Origin: Halobaculum sp. CBA1158
GTDB taxonomy: Archaea; Halobacteriota; Halobacteria; Halobacteriales; Haloferacaceae
Length of the DNA stretch: 64,000 nucleotides
Direction: 5' to 3'
NCBI RefSeq assembly: GCF_021431925.1
Contig: NZ_CP090371.1
Coordinates: forward strand, 1,674,001-1,738,000
The number at the start of each line of letters is the position of its first letter. Positions within the stretch are counted from its first letter, which is position 1. Made by a program: the position numbers and the translations under genes. Positions 35,268 to 44,705 of the stretch are shown here, piece by piece. Below the pieces are notes generated by a model. It did no database searches and had not been told where the DNA came from. It was given only the letters and a program-made list of their open reading frames with translations.

Positions 35268-36197
35268 ATGCAGTTCGACGGGTTCAGCGACGCCGGAGAA
35301 GCGACAGTCACCCGCGCCATCGCGGACGCGTGGCACGGCGAGTTCATGGGCGGCACCGAGGCGGAGGTGGTGATCGTCGGCGGCGGACCGTCGGGGTTGA
35401 CCGCCGCCGCCGAGTTGGCCGAGCGGGGCGTGGACGTGACGGTGATCGAGAAGAACAACTACCTCGGCGGCGGCTTCTGGCTCGGGGGATTCCTGATGAA
35501 CAAGCTCACTGTCCGGGAGCCGGCCGACCGGATCCTCGACGAGTTGGGCGTTCCCCACGAGGAAAGCGAGGAGGCCGACGGGCTCCACGTCGCCTCCGCG
35601 CCGCACTGTTCGTCGGCGCTGATCGAGGCGGCCTGCGCGAAGGGCGCGCGGATCCAGAACATGACGGAGTTCACCGACGTGGTCGTCCGCGAGAACCATC
35701 GCGTCGCGGGCGTCGTCGTGAACTGGACCCCGGTCCACTCGCTTCCGCGCGAACTCACCTGCGTCGACCCCATCGCGCTGGAGTCGGACCTGGTGATCGA
35801 CGCGACCGGCCACGAGGCGGTCGTCGTCTCGAAGCTCCACGAGCGCGGGGTCGTCGACGCCCCCGGGGTCGCACACGCCGCCGACGCCGACGCCGGGATG
35901 GACGCCAGCGCCGCCGACGAGTACGGCGCGCCCGGCCACGACTCGCCGGGGCACGACTCGATGTGGGTCGCCGACAGCGAGGACAGGGTCGTCGAGGAGA
36001 CGGGGTTCGTTCACGACGGACTGATCGCGGCGGGGCTCGCGACCGCGACGACCCACGGGCTCACCCGGATGGGGCCGACCTTCGGCGCGATGCTCGTCTC
36101 GGGCAAGCGCGCCGCGGAGGTCGCGCTCGAGGAGCTGGGCGTCGACGCCGCGCCCGTGGAGATCGGCGGCTCCGCGCCCGCCCCGGCCGACGACTGA
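35268..36197 (+). CDS. thi4: Thiamine thiazole synthase (Thi4)
   Basis: The protein has 309 residues and makes the thiazole precursor of thiamine from NAD and glycine. A Rossmann motif V-I-V-G-G-G-P-S-G is at 35-43. The sulfur-donor position of yeast-type enzymes is kept: Cys165 in E-L-T-C-V-D-P. Many archaeal Thi4 have histidine here and use sulfide; the cysteine suggests single-turnover sulfur transfer, as reported for Haloferax Thi4. An acidic insert (about 200-240) is haloarchaeal. It is followed after 3 bases by thiDN in one operon. Confidence 0.95.
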   Translation: MQFDGFSDAGEATVTRAIADAWHGEFMGGTEAEVVIVGGGPSGLTAAAELAERGVDVTVIEKNNYLGGGFWLGGFLMNKLTVREPADRILDELGVPHEESEEADGLHVASAPHCSSALIEAACAKGARIQNMTEFTDVVVRENHRVAGVVVNWTPVHSLPRELTCVDPIALESDLVIDATGHEAVVVSKLHERGVVDAPGVAHAADADAGMDASAADEYGAPGHDSPGHDSMWVADSEDRVVEETGFVHDGLIAAGLATATTHGLTRMGPTFGAMLVSGKRAAEVALEELGVDAAPVEIGGSAPAPADD

Positions 36198-36200
36198 GCC

Positions 36201-37703
36201 GTGTCGGGGGACGCTCGGGACGGCGGCGACGCCGAGCACGACGACACCGCCGAGCACGACGACACCGCCGAGCACGACGACACCGTCGCACGCGACGGCA
36301 CGGTCGCCCGCGACCGCGACACGGACCACGGCTCGCCCGCGACCGCGCCCGCGACACCCGCGGCGTCCGCGCGCCGTCCGCCCGTCGCGCTCACGGTCGC
36401 TGGCACGGACAGCGGCGGCGGAGCGGGCGTCGCGGCCGACCTGAAGGCGATGGCGGCCCGCGGCGCGTTCGGGACCGCGGCGGTAACGGCGGTGACGGCG
36501 CAACACACCGCCGGCGTCGACTCGACGCATCCGGTCCCGCCGGCCGAGGTCCGAGCACAGGTGCGGGCCGTCGTCGAGGACCTCCCCGTCGCGGCCGCCA
36601 AGACCGGCATGCTCGGCGACGCCGAGCGCGTCGCGGCGGCCGCGGATGCCCTCCCGGCGTCGCTCCCGCTGGTCGTCGACCCCGTGGTCGTCGCCGCCTC
36701 CGGCGCGCGCCTGCTCGACGGGGCTGGCGTCGACGCGCTCGCCGACCGCTTCCTCGAGCGCGCGACCGTCGTCACGCCGAACGTCGCCGAGGCGGAACTG
36801 CTGACCGACCAGTCGATCGGGTCGCCGGCGGACGCGCTGGCTGCCGCGCGCGACCTCCGGGAACGGGGTTCGACCGCGGCGCTGGTCACCGGCGGCCACC
36901 TCGAGGGCGACCCGGTCGACGCCTACGTCGGTCCCGACGGCGAGCGACGGTTCGAGCGCGAGCGCGTCGACACCGACGCGACCCACGGTACCGGCTGTAC
37001 GCTCTCGGCGGCGATCGCGGCCGAACTCGCCGGCGGCGCGGAGCCGCGCGAGGCGGTCGCGGCCGCGGAGGCGTACCTGGACCGGACGCTCCCCCGCGGA
37101 CTCCCGTACGGGTCGGGAGCCGGACCGGTCCAGCACCTCGGCGCGACCCGAACGGACGCGGCGACACCGGCGGCTGGCGCGGCCCTGCGGGCAGAAATCG
37201 CCCGACTCGAACGCGCCGGTCCCCCCCTCGCCGACGCGGTTCCGGAGGTCGGGACGAACGTCGCAGTCGCGCCCCCCGGCGCACGCGACCCGGAGGAGGT
37301 CGTCGCCGTCGAGGGGCGACTCCGGGCGACCGACCGCGGAGTGCGCGCGGCCGCCGGCGTCGCCCGCGGCGCGTCCGACCACCTCGCGCGCCTGCTGTGT
37401 GGCGTCCGCGCGGTCGACCCCGAGGCGCGCGCGGTCGCGAACGTCCGGCCGACTGACTCAGCCGTCGACAGGCTGGCGTCCGTCGGCGACGTGGTTCGCG
37501 TGGACCGCCGCGAGGAGCCCGCGGACGCGGCGGGAACGATGGACTGGACGGCCGCGACCGCGATGGCCGGACGCGAGCGCGCCCCCGTCGCGATCGTGGA
37601 CGACGGCGCACACGGGAAGGAGCCGATGGCTCGGGTGTTCGGCGACTCCGCGGCCGAGGCCGTCGACCGAGTGTTGCTGGCGGCCGGCGTCGACGCGGAG
37701 TGA
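36201..37703 (+). CDS. thiDN: HMP(-P) kinase ThiD fused to thiamine-phosphate synthase ThiN
   Basis: The protein has 500 residues from GTG 36201, three bases after thi4. Residues about 60-315 are ThiD (V-A-G-T-D-S-G-G-G-A-G, A-K-T-G-M-L, V-V-D-P-V-V-V, and the phosphate-binding G-T-G-C-T-L-S), which phosphorylates hydroxymethylpyrimidine. Residues about 330-500 are ThiN (V-G-T-N-V-A-V-A, C-G-V-R-A-V-D-P, V-D-D-G-A-H-G-K-E-P), which joins HMP-PP and thiazole phosphate in place of ThiE. The N-terminal 50 residues are disordered and hold three perfect 18-base repeats (36231-36284) encoding A-E-H-D-D-T. Confidence 0.93.
   Translation: MSGDARDGGDAEHDDTAEHDDTAEHDDTVARDGTVARDRDTDHGSPATAPATPAASARRPPVALTVAGTDSGGGAGVAADLKAMAARGAFGTAAVTAVTAQHTAGVDSTHPVPPAEVRAQVRAVVEDLPVAAAKTGMLGDAERVAAAADALPASLPLVVDPVVVAASGARLLDGAGVDALADRFLERATVVTPNVAEAELLTDQSIGSPADALAAARDLRERGSTAALVTGGHLEGDPVDAYVGPDGERRFERERVDTDATHGTGCTLSAAIAAELAGGAEPREAVAAAEAYLDRTLPRGLPYGSGAGPVQHLGATRTDAATPAAGAALRAEIARLERAGPPLADAVPEVGTNVAVAPPGARDPEEVVAVEGRLRATDRGVRAAAGVARGASDHLARLLCGVRAVDPEARAVANVRPTDSAVDRLASVGDVVRVDRREEPADAAGTMDWTAATAMAGRERAPVAIVDDGAHGKEPMARVFGDSAAEAVDRVLLAAGVDAE
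36231..36284 (+). repeat. Three perfect 18-bp tandem repeats inside thiDN
   Basis: Unit GCCGAGCACGACGACACC repeated exactly three times in frame. It expands the disordered acidic tail. Probably slippage, likely variable between strains. Confidence 0.9.
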
Positions 37704-37711
37704 CGGGGGCG

Positions 37712-38629
37712 TTACTCCCCGCCTGCACGGAGGTAATAGAACACGTAGGTCTGCGCGTAGCCGGCGTACTCGCCGCCGAACCGGTCGCGGATCGCGCGAC
37801 TCGTCTCGGCGTAGCCGCCGGCGTCGCACTCTGGGTAGTAGTCCGCGATGGCCGTCCGGATCCAGGTGTCGAGGGGGACGGCCTCGAGGAACCCGAGCGA
37901 GAACAGGAGGACGCAGTCGGCCACCTTGTCGCCGACGCCGACGAACCGGGTGAGGTACTCGCGGGCGTCCTCGTACGCGAGGTCCCGAGCGTCGGCGGGG
38001 TCGGCCTCGCCGTCGGCGACCATCTCGGCGGTCCGACGGACGTACGGCGCACGGTAGCCCAGCGACAGGTCACGCAGTTCCTCCTCGGTCCGAGCCGCCA
38101 GTTGCTCGGGCGTCGGGAACGCGTGGAGCGTCCGCCCGTCGAGGGTGACGGGGTCGCCGAAGGACTCGGCCATCCGCATCTGCATGCCGTGGATCCGACT
38201 CACCCGCATCTGCGCCGAACAGATGAACGAGATCAGACACGCGAACGGCGGGTCGCGGACGAGCCGCATCCCGCGGTACTCCTCGTAGGCGCGGTCCAGG
38301 AGCGGCAGTTCCGGGGTCGCACCCAGGATCGCGTCGAGGTCGTCGTCCAGGCGCAGGAGGTGCGTGAGAAGCGGGACGGCGTCGGTGTTCGACTCCCACT
38401 CCAGCCGTTCGTCGACCTGGCGGACCCGAACGACGGCGCGCTCGTCGCTGACGCCGTCGATCGGCGGGACGACCGTCTCGTACCAGGCGTCGCCGCCGTA
38501 GGCTGACATCGTCTCGTACATCTCGCCGTCCCCGTCGGCGCGGTCCCAGAGGTAGGTCTGCCCGCTCTCGACGGTCGCCTGGAGGTCGAACGGTCCGATC
38601 GACTCGAGGGGGATCGCCCCGGATTCCAT
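37712..38629 (-). CDS. 8-oxoguanine DNA glycosylase / HhH-GPD superfamily
   Basis: The protein has 305 residues from ATG 38629 (seven more codons upstream possible). The N-terminal beta domain (F-D-L-Q-A-T-V-E-S-G-Q-T) and the helical core resemble OGG1/AlkA. The helix-hairpin-helix V-G-V-G-D-K-V-A-D-C holds the catalytic Lys near 241, and V-P-L-D-T-W-I-R the aspartate near 257. It removes oxidised guanine, possibly also alkylated bases; the catalytic lysine points to a glycosylase/lyase. It converges with thiDN after 8 bases. Confidence 0.88.
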   Translation of the reverse strand: MESGAIPLESIGPFDLQATVESGQTYLWDRADGDGEMYETMSAYGGDAWYETVVPPIDGVSDERAVVRVRQVDERLEWESNTDAVPLLTHLLRLDDDLDAILGATPELPLLDRAYEEYRGMRLVRDPPFACLISFICSAQMRVSRIHGMQMRMAESFGDPVTLDGRTLHAFPTPEQLAARTEEELRDLSLGYRAPYVRRTAEMVADGEADPADARDLAYEDAREYLTRFVGVGDKVADCVLLFSLGFLEAVPLDTWIRTAIADYYPECDAGGYAETSRAIRDRFGGEYAGYAQTYVFYYLRAGGE

Positions 38630-38661
38630 CGACGGACCCACGACCCCCACGGGGTTGCGGG

Positions 38662-40398
38662 TTACGGTTCCGGCCGTCGGTCGCGGGCGGGGGCGTCCTC
38701 GTTCGATGCGTTCGGGTCGCCGCCGTTCGACGGGGCCGTGTCGCCGCCGTTCGACGGCCCCGAATCGTCCTCCGACGACGCGGAGGCGGTCGCGGCGTCG
38801 TCCGCATCCAACGGCGGCAGCGTCGCGTTCACGGAGACGCGGTAGTCGGCGAGCACGAACAGCAGTCCGAGCCCGATCAGTTCCCAGACGATGATCGCGG
38901 GGATCACGCCCCCGAGGGGGTCGGAGACGAGTTCGAACTCGAACACCGCGAGCGCGACGCGATGGAGCGTCAGCCCGAGCGTCGTCGCGGGGTCGCTGGA
39001 GAACGTCACCGTCGCGAGCGTCGCGGCGACGGCGACCGCGGCCGCGAGCGCGAGGACGAGCGGAACCCGGACCCCGTCGGCGTCGACTTCCCCGGTCGTT
39101 CCGTCGCCGCGGTCGCCGTCATCGCCGCCGCCGCCGTGGTCGCTCGTGCCGTCACCGCGGTCGTCCCCGAGCAGGTCCGGCCGGCGCATGGCCGTCGCGA
39201 GCGCGGTGACGGCGACCGCCAGGTACGAGAACGCGAGCCCGGGCACGGCGACGTACAGCGCCGCGTCGACGATATCGGCGACCGCGAGCGTCGCCGCCGC
39301 GGCGTACACCACGGCCAGCGGGACGACCGGCGGCTCGTCGGGACCGCGGGCCAGCGGCGGGGCCAGCTCCGCGAGACCCGCGAGCGTGCGCGCGGCGGGG
39401 ACGCCGAGCGCGACGAGCGCCGCCAGGCCGGCGACGACGGAGACGAGCACCGTGAGCCCGAGCGGGTCGACCGGGAGGTACGCTCCGATCGCATCGGCCG
39501 CGGGGATGTCGGCGAGGGTGAGCCGCGCCCAGTTGATGACGCCCAGCGCGACGAGCGCCGTGAGCGCGACGAGCGCGCCCGCGACCGCCGCGGCGACGAC
39601 CGACCCGTCGCGCGCGCGGTCGCCGTCGACACCGTCGGCGTCGGTGTCGTCGTCACCGCGGTTCGAGCCGGTCGCCTCGGCCGCGTAGGCGGCCGACTCG
39701 ATTCCGACGAACGCGAACAGCGCGAGCGCGACGCCGCCGACGAGGGCCCCGACCGGGTCGGCCCGAAGCCCCGACGTGGGGTACAGCGGGTCGAAGTTCG
39801 CGGGGACGAACTCGCCGACGCCGGGGAGGAACGCCGCCGCCAGCAGCGCTCCGACGCCCGCGACGACTGCCCACGCGGGGACAGCAGCCGCCAGCGCCGC
39901 CCGCCGTCGGCCGAGGAGATGAACGGCGAACGCGAGCGCGCAGACGGCGACCGCGAGCGCGTCGCTCGCGAGCGCACCGGGCGGAGCGAGACCCAACACG
40001 GCGGCCGGTCCCGTCGGCTCGTCGAGGGTGCCCTGAACGTACGCGCCGGTTCCGGCCGGGAGCGGCGCGAGTCGACCGAGCCACTCGGCGAGCAGGCCCA
40101 GCAGTCCGACGTACCCGCCCAGGGCGGCCCAGGCCGCGAGAGCGCCGAGCCGACGCGAGCCAGACGCCCGTGCTATCGAGCCGTACACCGGGCCGCGCTC
40201 GCCGCCCACGCCGGCGGCGACGCCGAAGGCGACGGCGAGACAGACGGCTCCGCCGCCGGCGACGAGGTACGCCGCCGGGGCCTGCGGACCGGCCCCCTGG
40301 GCGACGCCGCCGGGGAGATACAACAGTCCGCCGCCGAGCGCCGCCGCCAGACCGACGCCGGCCGGCCGGAGCGCGCGCACGAGCCTCCCCCGATCCAT
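38662..40398 (-). CDS. APC-superfamily amino acid/polyamine permease
   Basis: The protein has 578 residues. About 12 to 14 membrane segments lie between 10 and 500. G-x-G-L-L-Y-L-P-G-G near 22-31 sits in helix 1, the usual substrate site, and F-A-F-V-G-I-E-S-A-A-Y near 224-234 in helix 6. Between the eighth and later helices is a disordered Asp/Gly stretch, and the C-terminal tail (about 545-578) has S-N-G-G-D repeats. It carries amino acids or related amines, not determinable here. It follows the OGG-like gene upstream with 32 bases between. Confidence 0.85.
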   Translation of the reverse strand: MDRGRLVRALRPAGVGLAAALGGGLLYLPGGVAQGAGPQAPAAYLVAGGGAVCLAVAFGVAAGVGGERGPVYGSIARASGSRRLGALAAWAALGGYVGLLGLLAEWLGRLAPLPAGTGAYVQGTLDEPTGPAAVLGLAPPGALASDALAVAVCALAFAVHLLGRRRAALAAAVPAWAVVAGVGALLAAAFLPGVGEFVPANFDPLYPTSGLRADPVGALVGGVALALFAFVGIESAAYAAEATGSNRGDDDTDADGVDGDRARDGSVVAAAVAGALVALTALVALGVINWARLTLADIPAADAIGAYLPVDPLGLTVLVSVVAGLAALVALGVPAARTLAGLAELAPPLARGPDEPPVVPLAVVYAAAATLAVADIVDAALYVAVPGLAFSYLAVAVTALATAMRRPDLLGDDRGDGTSDHGGGGDDGDRGDGTTGEVDADGVRVPLVLALAAAVAVAATLATVTFSSDPATTLGLTLHRVALAVFEFELVSDPLGGVIPAIIVWELIGLGLLFVLADYRVSVNATLPPLDADDAATASASSEDDSGPSNGGDTAPSNGGDPNASNEDAPARDRRPEP

Positions 40399-40488
40399 GG
40401 CTGTCCTGTGGTACCGAGTGGCAAAAGTCCGCGGGATGGATCCGCCACGGCCGGACGCGCGAGCGGCCTCAACGCCGACGGGACCGGG

Positions 40489-41451
40489 TCAGCGGTTCCG
40501 GCTGACCGGAAACGCCACGCGGTCCGGGTGGTCGTTGAACTCGGCGAGCACGCGCTCGTACAGGGCGTTGCGGACGCGGGTCGCCCGCCGGTGATGGACC
40601 AGATAGCGCAGGCGGAGTTCGACCCACGACTCCCGCTGGGTCACGTTCACCGACGGCCGCTCGTCGACCTCCAGGTCGACCGCCGTCTCCGCGAGGCGGT
40701 CGCGGTAGCGTTCGACCGCCGTCGCCATCTCCTCGCCCAGGTGGTCGGCGGCGACGGCGATCATGCGCTCGCGGGCGAACGCCAGGTCCGTCTCGTAGGC
40801 GACTTGGACCGACAGCTCGTTCCAGACGAAGGGAGTGTTGACGCCCGCGAAGTTCACCACCTCCGAGGAGAGCGCCTGGCTGTTGGGCACGGTGACGGTC
40901 CGGCCGGAGGGCTGGTTCGTCGAGACGAGCGGTCCGTTGATCTCCCACAGGGTCGTGACGAAGAAGTCCACGGCGATCACGTCGCCCCTCACCTCGCCCA
41001 TCTGGACGCGGTCGCCGACGGCGTACGGGCGCTCGATCATGAGGTAGAACCACCCGACGAGCGAGAGCAGCGGCTGTTGGAGCGCGAACGTGATCGCGAA
41101 GCCGACGATGCCGAGCGAGACCAGCAGACCCACCCAGCGATCGGTGACGACCCCGAGCACGCCGGCCAGCGCGACCACCCCGAACGCCAGCCTGAGGACG
41201 TTACGGATGTCGTGGGCACGCCGGCGGGTCGCCTGGCGGGCCGCGAGCGCGTACGTCACGAAGTACGCGCCGTTGGCCGCGAGCGCGACCGCCGCCGCCA
41301 AGAGCGCCGTCGCCGCCGCCTCGTCCGGCGTCGCCCCGCCGACCGACGGGAGATCGAACGTCGAGAGCGGCGTCGTCGTCCGGACGGCCGCCGCGGCCAC
41401 TCCCGAGACGAGCGCGAGCGCGAGCGAGACGTAACCGAGGGGACGTCGCAC
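40489..41451 (-). CDS. MscS-family mechanosensitive channel (second paralogue)
   Basis: The protein has 320 residues from GTG 41451; a longer ATG start at 41541 would leave only 9 bases to the divergent gene and add an atypical Gly/Arg tail. Four hydrophobic segments come first, then the MscS beta domain with Y-A-V-G-D-R-V-Q-M-G-E-V-R-G-D near 141-155 and V-P-N-S-Q near 188. The sequence is distant from the 21568-22764 channel. No large extra sensor domain is present. Confidence 0.86.
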   Translation of the reverse strand: MRRPLGYVSLALALVSGVAAAAVRTTTPLSTFDLPSVGGATPDEAAATALLAAAVALAANGAYFVTYALAARQATRRRAHDIRNVLRLAFGVVALAGVLGVVTDRWVGLLVSLGIVGFAITFALQQPLLSLVGWFYLMIERPYAVGDRVQMGEVRGDVIAVDFFVTTLWEINGPLVSTNQPSGRTVTVPNSQALSSEVVNFAGVNTPFVWNELSVQVAYETDLAFARERMIAVAADHLGEEMATAVERYRDRLAETAVDLEVDERPSVNVTQRESWVELRLRYLVHHRRATRVRNALYERVLAEFNDHPDRVAFPVSRNR

Positions 41452-41550
41452 GGCCGTTCCTGTCCGTCGGGAGGCAAAACCGTTCGCATCGGGCGGGCGA
41501 CCGCCTCCCGGCCGCCCACGCTTTTCACCGCCGGCGTCCAACCCCCGCCT

Positions 41551-42555
41551 ATGACGGAGACGCTGTTCCTGACGAGCGCCGAGGTCGACGGGCTCGCGAC
41601 GCCCGCCGAGTACGTCGAGGCGGTCCGCGAGGGGTACCGCCAGGTCGGCGAGGGCGCGCCGGCGGAGCCGCGGACGAAGCTCACGAACGCCGAGCCGCCG
41701 GGGATGCTCACCACCTACGCGGCCGTGCTACCCGAGACGGGCGCGATGGGCGGGTACATGTACGCCGCCGGCTTCGGCGAGCGCGACGCGTGGTTCGCGA
41801 CGCCGCTGTTCGACGCGGAGTCGGGCGAGCCGCTGGCGCTGCTCGACGGGGCGTCGATGAACCCCTACAAGACGGGCGCGGCCGGCGCGGTCGGGGTCGA
41901 CGCGCTCGCCCGCGAGGACGCCGCCTCGGTGGCCGTGATCGGCTCGGGCGCGCAGGCCCGGGGACAGCTCAAGGCCACCGCGACCGTGCGCGACCTCGAG
42001 ACCGTCTGGGTGTACTCCCCGACGAAGGAGAACCGAGAGGCGTTCGCCGGCGACCTGAACCCGCAGCTCGACGCCTCCGTCGCCGCAGTCGCCAGCGCCG
42101 CCGCCGCCGTCGAGGACGCCGACGTCGTCATCACGGCGACGACCGCGAGCGAACCGGTGTTCGACGGCGACCTCCTGGAGCCGGGCACACACGTCACCGC
42201 GATGGGGCAGTACGACGCCGACAAGCGCGAACTCGACCACGCGACCATCGAGCGGTCGGTGTACGTTCCGGACCTGCGCGCCCGCGCCGACCCCGGCGGC
42301 GACGCCGGGTCGTTCCTCTCGGCGCTGGAGGCTGGCGTCGTCGACGAGGACCACATCCACGCGGAACTGGGCGAGGTCGTCGCCGGCGCGGCCCCGGGGC
42401 GCGAGGACGACGACGACGTCACCGTCTTCGACTCCGGAGGCACCGGTATCGAGACGGTCGCGTCGGCGTACATGCTGTACGAGCGGGCCCGCGAGGCGGA
42501 CCTCGGACAGTCGATCGACTTCGCGCCGGCGAGCGAGGCGCTGACCGGCGAGTAG
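41551..42555 (+). CDS. Ornithine cyclodeaminase / mu-crystallin family protein
   Basis: The protein has 334 residues and the OCD fold. The N-terminal substrate part holds R-T-K-L (about 42-45), M-Y-A-A-G-F and M-N-P-Y-K-T-G-A-A-G (about 106-115). The NAD(P)-binding motif is V-I-G-S-G-A-Q-A-R near 129-137, followed by V-V-I-T-A-T-T-A near 191-198. Members are ornithine cyclodeaminase, alanine dehydrogenase or ketimine reductases; the sequence alone does not tell which. It diverges from MscS (99 bases). Confidence 0.87.
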   Translation: MTETLFLTSAEVDGLATPAEYVEAVREGYRQVGEGAPAEPRTKLTNAEPPGMLTTYAAVLPETGAMGGYMYAAGFGERDAWFATPLFDAESGEPLALLDGASMNPYKTGAAGAVGVDALAREDAASVAVIGSGAQARGQLKATATVRDLETVWVYSPTKENREAFAGDLNPQLDASVAAVASAAAAVEDADVVITATTASEPVFDGDLLEPGTHVTAMGQYDADKRELDHATIERSVYVPDLRARADPGGDAGSFLSALEAGVVDEDHIHAELGEVVAGAAPGREDDDDVTVFDSGGTGIETVASAYMLYERAREADLGQSIDFAPASEALTGE

Positions 42556-42609
42556 CCCGGGGTATCGACCCCGCAGTCACCGGCGAATCGGCGGTGTCGG
42601 TCGCCCGCG

Positions 42610-43923
42610 TCAGTCGTCGCCCGCGGCCGAGGCGGCGACCGCGTCGGCTCCCTCCCCTCGGCGGCGCTGTCGGACGTGGAGCGCGAGCGCGCAGACCGTC
42701 GCGACCACGCCGCCGGCGACGACGATCCCGAAGGCGACGCGGTAGCCCGCGGGGGTGTACGCCCGCGCGCCGTCGACGACGCGACCGGTCCAGTAGGCGT
42801 CCAGCGCCGCCCCGAGCACGGCCGGGAAGACAGCCGCGCCGAAGTACGCCATCCCGTTGACCGTGCCCGTGGCCGCGCCGCTGTCCTCGAGGTGGCGCTC
42901 CTTGGCGACAGTGTAAGCGACCGACGCGCCGCCGGTCATTCCCATGCCGAGGAACAGCACGAGCGCGACGACCGCCAGCGGCGGGGTGATCGCGACGAAG
43001 ATGACGCCGTACGAGAGGACGAACACGACGCAGGAGGCGACGATCACCTCGGTTCGCCGGCCCGTGCGGTCCGAGAGCGCGCCGAACGCCGGCGACCCGA
43101 TCGCGAAGCCGACGTTCGCCGCCAGCACGGCCGTCGCCGCCGTCGCCACCGGCACGTCGTACAGGTGGACGATGTACGGCACGCCCCACAGGCCGATGAC
43201 GGTGAAGTTGAGCCCGAAGATGAGAAACAGCGCCACGCCCATGAGCCACGTGTCCACGTCGCCAAGGACCCGGCGCGCGCCAGCCAGCACCTCCCGGAAG
43301 GAGTCGGTGTCCGTGCCCGAATCCGCGCCCGCGGGCCGGTCGTCGGGGTCGGCCGGACGGTCGCGGACGAAGACGCCGACGGCGAGGGCGGCGAGGAACA
43401 CCCCGGCGGCGGCGGCGTACAGGACGGTCCGCCAGCCCGCTGCTCCGGCGGCCAGCGCCAGCGGAGTCGTCGCCAGCACGCCGCCGATGCCCGCGGCCGC
43501 GATGGTGAATCCCGTCATCGTCGCGAACTCCTCGGGGGCGTACCAGTTCGCGCAGAACCGCAGGACAGCGACGTAGATCGCCGCGCCGCTCAGGCCGGCG
43601 AGAAAGCGCGCGGCGAAGCCGAACGCGAAGCTGTCGGCCGCGGCGAAGCCCGCGACGCCGACGGCCATTCCGGCGAGTCCGATCGAGACGACGCGGCGCG
43701 GGCCGTAGCGGTCGACGAGCAGCCCGGACGGGAGCTGTGCGGCCGCGTACACGTAGAAGAACGAGGAGTGCAACAGCCCGAGCTCGGCGGCCGTCGCGTC
43801 GAACACGGCCGCGAGGTCGCCCGCGAGCACCGCCGTCGAGTTGCGGAAGAAGTTCACGAACAGGAAGCCGAACGCGAGCGTCGCCCACATCAGGTGACGG
43901 CGGTACCGCGAGGGGATCGCCAT
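42610..43923 (-). CDS. MFS transporter
   Basis: The protein has 437 residues from ATG 43923, with 12 membrane segments. The MFS signature between helices 2 and 3 appears as L-L-V-D-R-Y-G-P-R-R near 64-73, and S-D-R-T-G-R-R-T between helices 8 and 9. A central loop has Asp/Ser residues near 195-215. It exports or imports small molecules; the specificity is unknown. It converges with the ocd-like gene. Confidence 0.87.
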   Translation of the reverse strand: MAIPSRYRRHLMWATLAFGFLFVNFFRNSTAVLAGDLAAVFDATAAELGLLHSSFFYVYAAAQLPSGLLVDRYGPRRVVSIGLAGMAVGVAGFAAADSFAFGFAARFLAGLSGAAIYVAVLRFCANWYAPEEFATMTGFTIAAAGIGGVLATTPLALAAGAAGWRTVLYAAAAGVFLAALAVGVFVRDRPADPDDRPAGADSGTDTDSFREVLAGARRVLGDVDTWLMGVALFLIFGLNFTVIGLWGVPYIVHLYDVPVATAATAVLAANVGFAIGSPAFGALSDRTGRRTEVIVASCVVFVLSYGVIFVAITPPLAVVALVLFLGMGMTGGASVAYTVAKERHLEDSGAATGTVNGMAYFGAAVFPAVLGAALDAYWTGRVVDGARAYTPAGYRVAFGIVVAGGVVATVCALALHVRQRRRGEGADAVAASAAGDD

Positions 43924-44004
43924 GGTGTGCCCTTGTGTCGTACATCGGGGCTTGTATCTTCGGGCCACGGCGAACGCCTCCGGGCGGGCCGTCCCGACTC
44001 CCGC

Positions 44005-44703
44005 TCAGAGCGTGCGGCGCATCCGAACGTGCTCGATCCCGTCCTCGTCGAAGGTGCCGACCCCGTCGTCGACGGCGTAGCCGAGTCCCTCGTAGAACCC
44101 CGCCGCCCGCGTCTGCGCGTGGAGGACGACCGCCGAGAGGTCGCGGTCGCGAGCGCGCGCCTCCGCGGCGCGCATCACGCGCGCCCCCCAGCCCTCGCCC
44201 CGACGCTCGCGGGCGACGGCCACGCGTTCGATCTTCGCGACCCGACCGTCGCCGTCGTCGCTCGCGGCGTCGCCCGCGCGGTACTCGTCGTCGCCCGCGC
44301 GGTCCTCGGCGTCGCCGACGGAGGTGCCGCCATCGCCGTAATCGCCGCCTCCGGCGTATTCCTCGGCGTCGACGGCGCGGAGGCGGGCGACTGCGACCGG
44401 GTCGCCCGGGGGGTCGTCCCCGTCCCTGTTGTCATCGTCCGCGTTTCCGCCGTCCGCGTCGTCTCCGTCTGCGTCGTCTCTCCCGGCGTCGCGAACGAGC
44501 AGGTGATCGACCGACGACTCGAGTGGGTCGGCGTCGTGTTCGTCGAGTTCCAGTTCCTCGGGGACGCCCTGTTCGTCGACGAAGACGGCCATGCGGAGCG
44601 CGACGACCGCCTCCCAATCGGTCTGGGTGTCGACGACCGTGACGGAGTAGTCGCCGTCGGACGGCCGACCCGGCCCAGCCTCGTCGGAGTTCCGCTCGGT
44701 CAT
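44005..44703 (-). CDS. GNAT acetyltransferase with acidic insertions
   Basis: The protein has 232 residues. The GNAT fold starts with A-L-R-M-A-V-F-V-D-E-Q-G-V-P near 35-48, and the CoA loop is R-R-G-E-G-W-G-A-R-V-M near 164-174, followed by L-H-A-Q-T-R-A-A-G-F-Y-E-G-L-G-Y near 191-206. Two Asp/Gly insertions (about 72-100 and 115-150) interrupt the fold and are not usual in the family. It is 2 bases from pelota, as the last gene of a leftward cluster. It could acetylate a small molecule or a ribosomal/translation protein; the substrate is unknown. Confidence 0.86.
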   Translation of the reverse strand: MTERNSDEAGPGRPSDGDYSVTVVDTQTDWEAVVALRMAVFVDEQGVPEELELDEHDADPLESSVDHLLVRDAGRDDADGDDADGGNADDDNRDGDDPPGDPVAVARLRAVDAEEYAGGGDYGDGGTSVGDAEDRAGDDEYRAGDAASDDGDGRVAKIERVAVARERRGEGWGARVMRAAEARARDRDLSAVVLHAQTRAAGFYEGLGYAVDDGVGTFDEDGIEHVRMRRTL

Positions 44704-44705
44704 CG

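Noticed and set aside
35221-35270. A TPP riboswitch before thi4
   Set aside because: Only about 15 bases could be transcribed before the ATG if the TATA assignment is right, far too short for a THI element.
36201-37703. Separate thiD and thiN/thiE genes
   Set aside because: The frame is continuous without a stop, and both domain signatures are in order in one protein.
38962-42555. A 1197-residue frame that includes the ornithine cyclodeaminase-like gene
   Set aside because: Only the part from ATG 41551 has family motifs; the upstream 860 residues are antisense to the permease and MscS genes.
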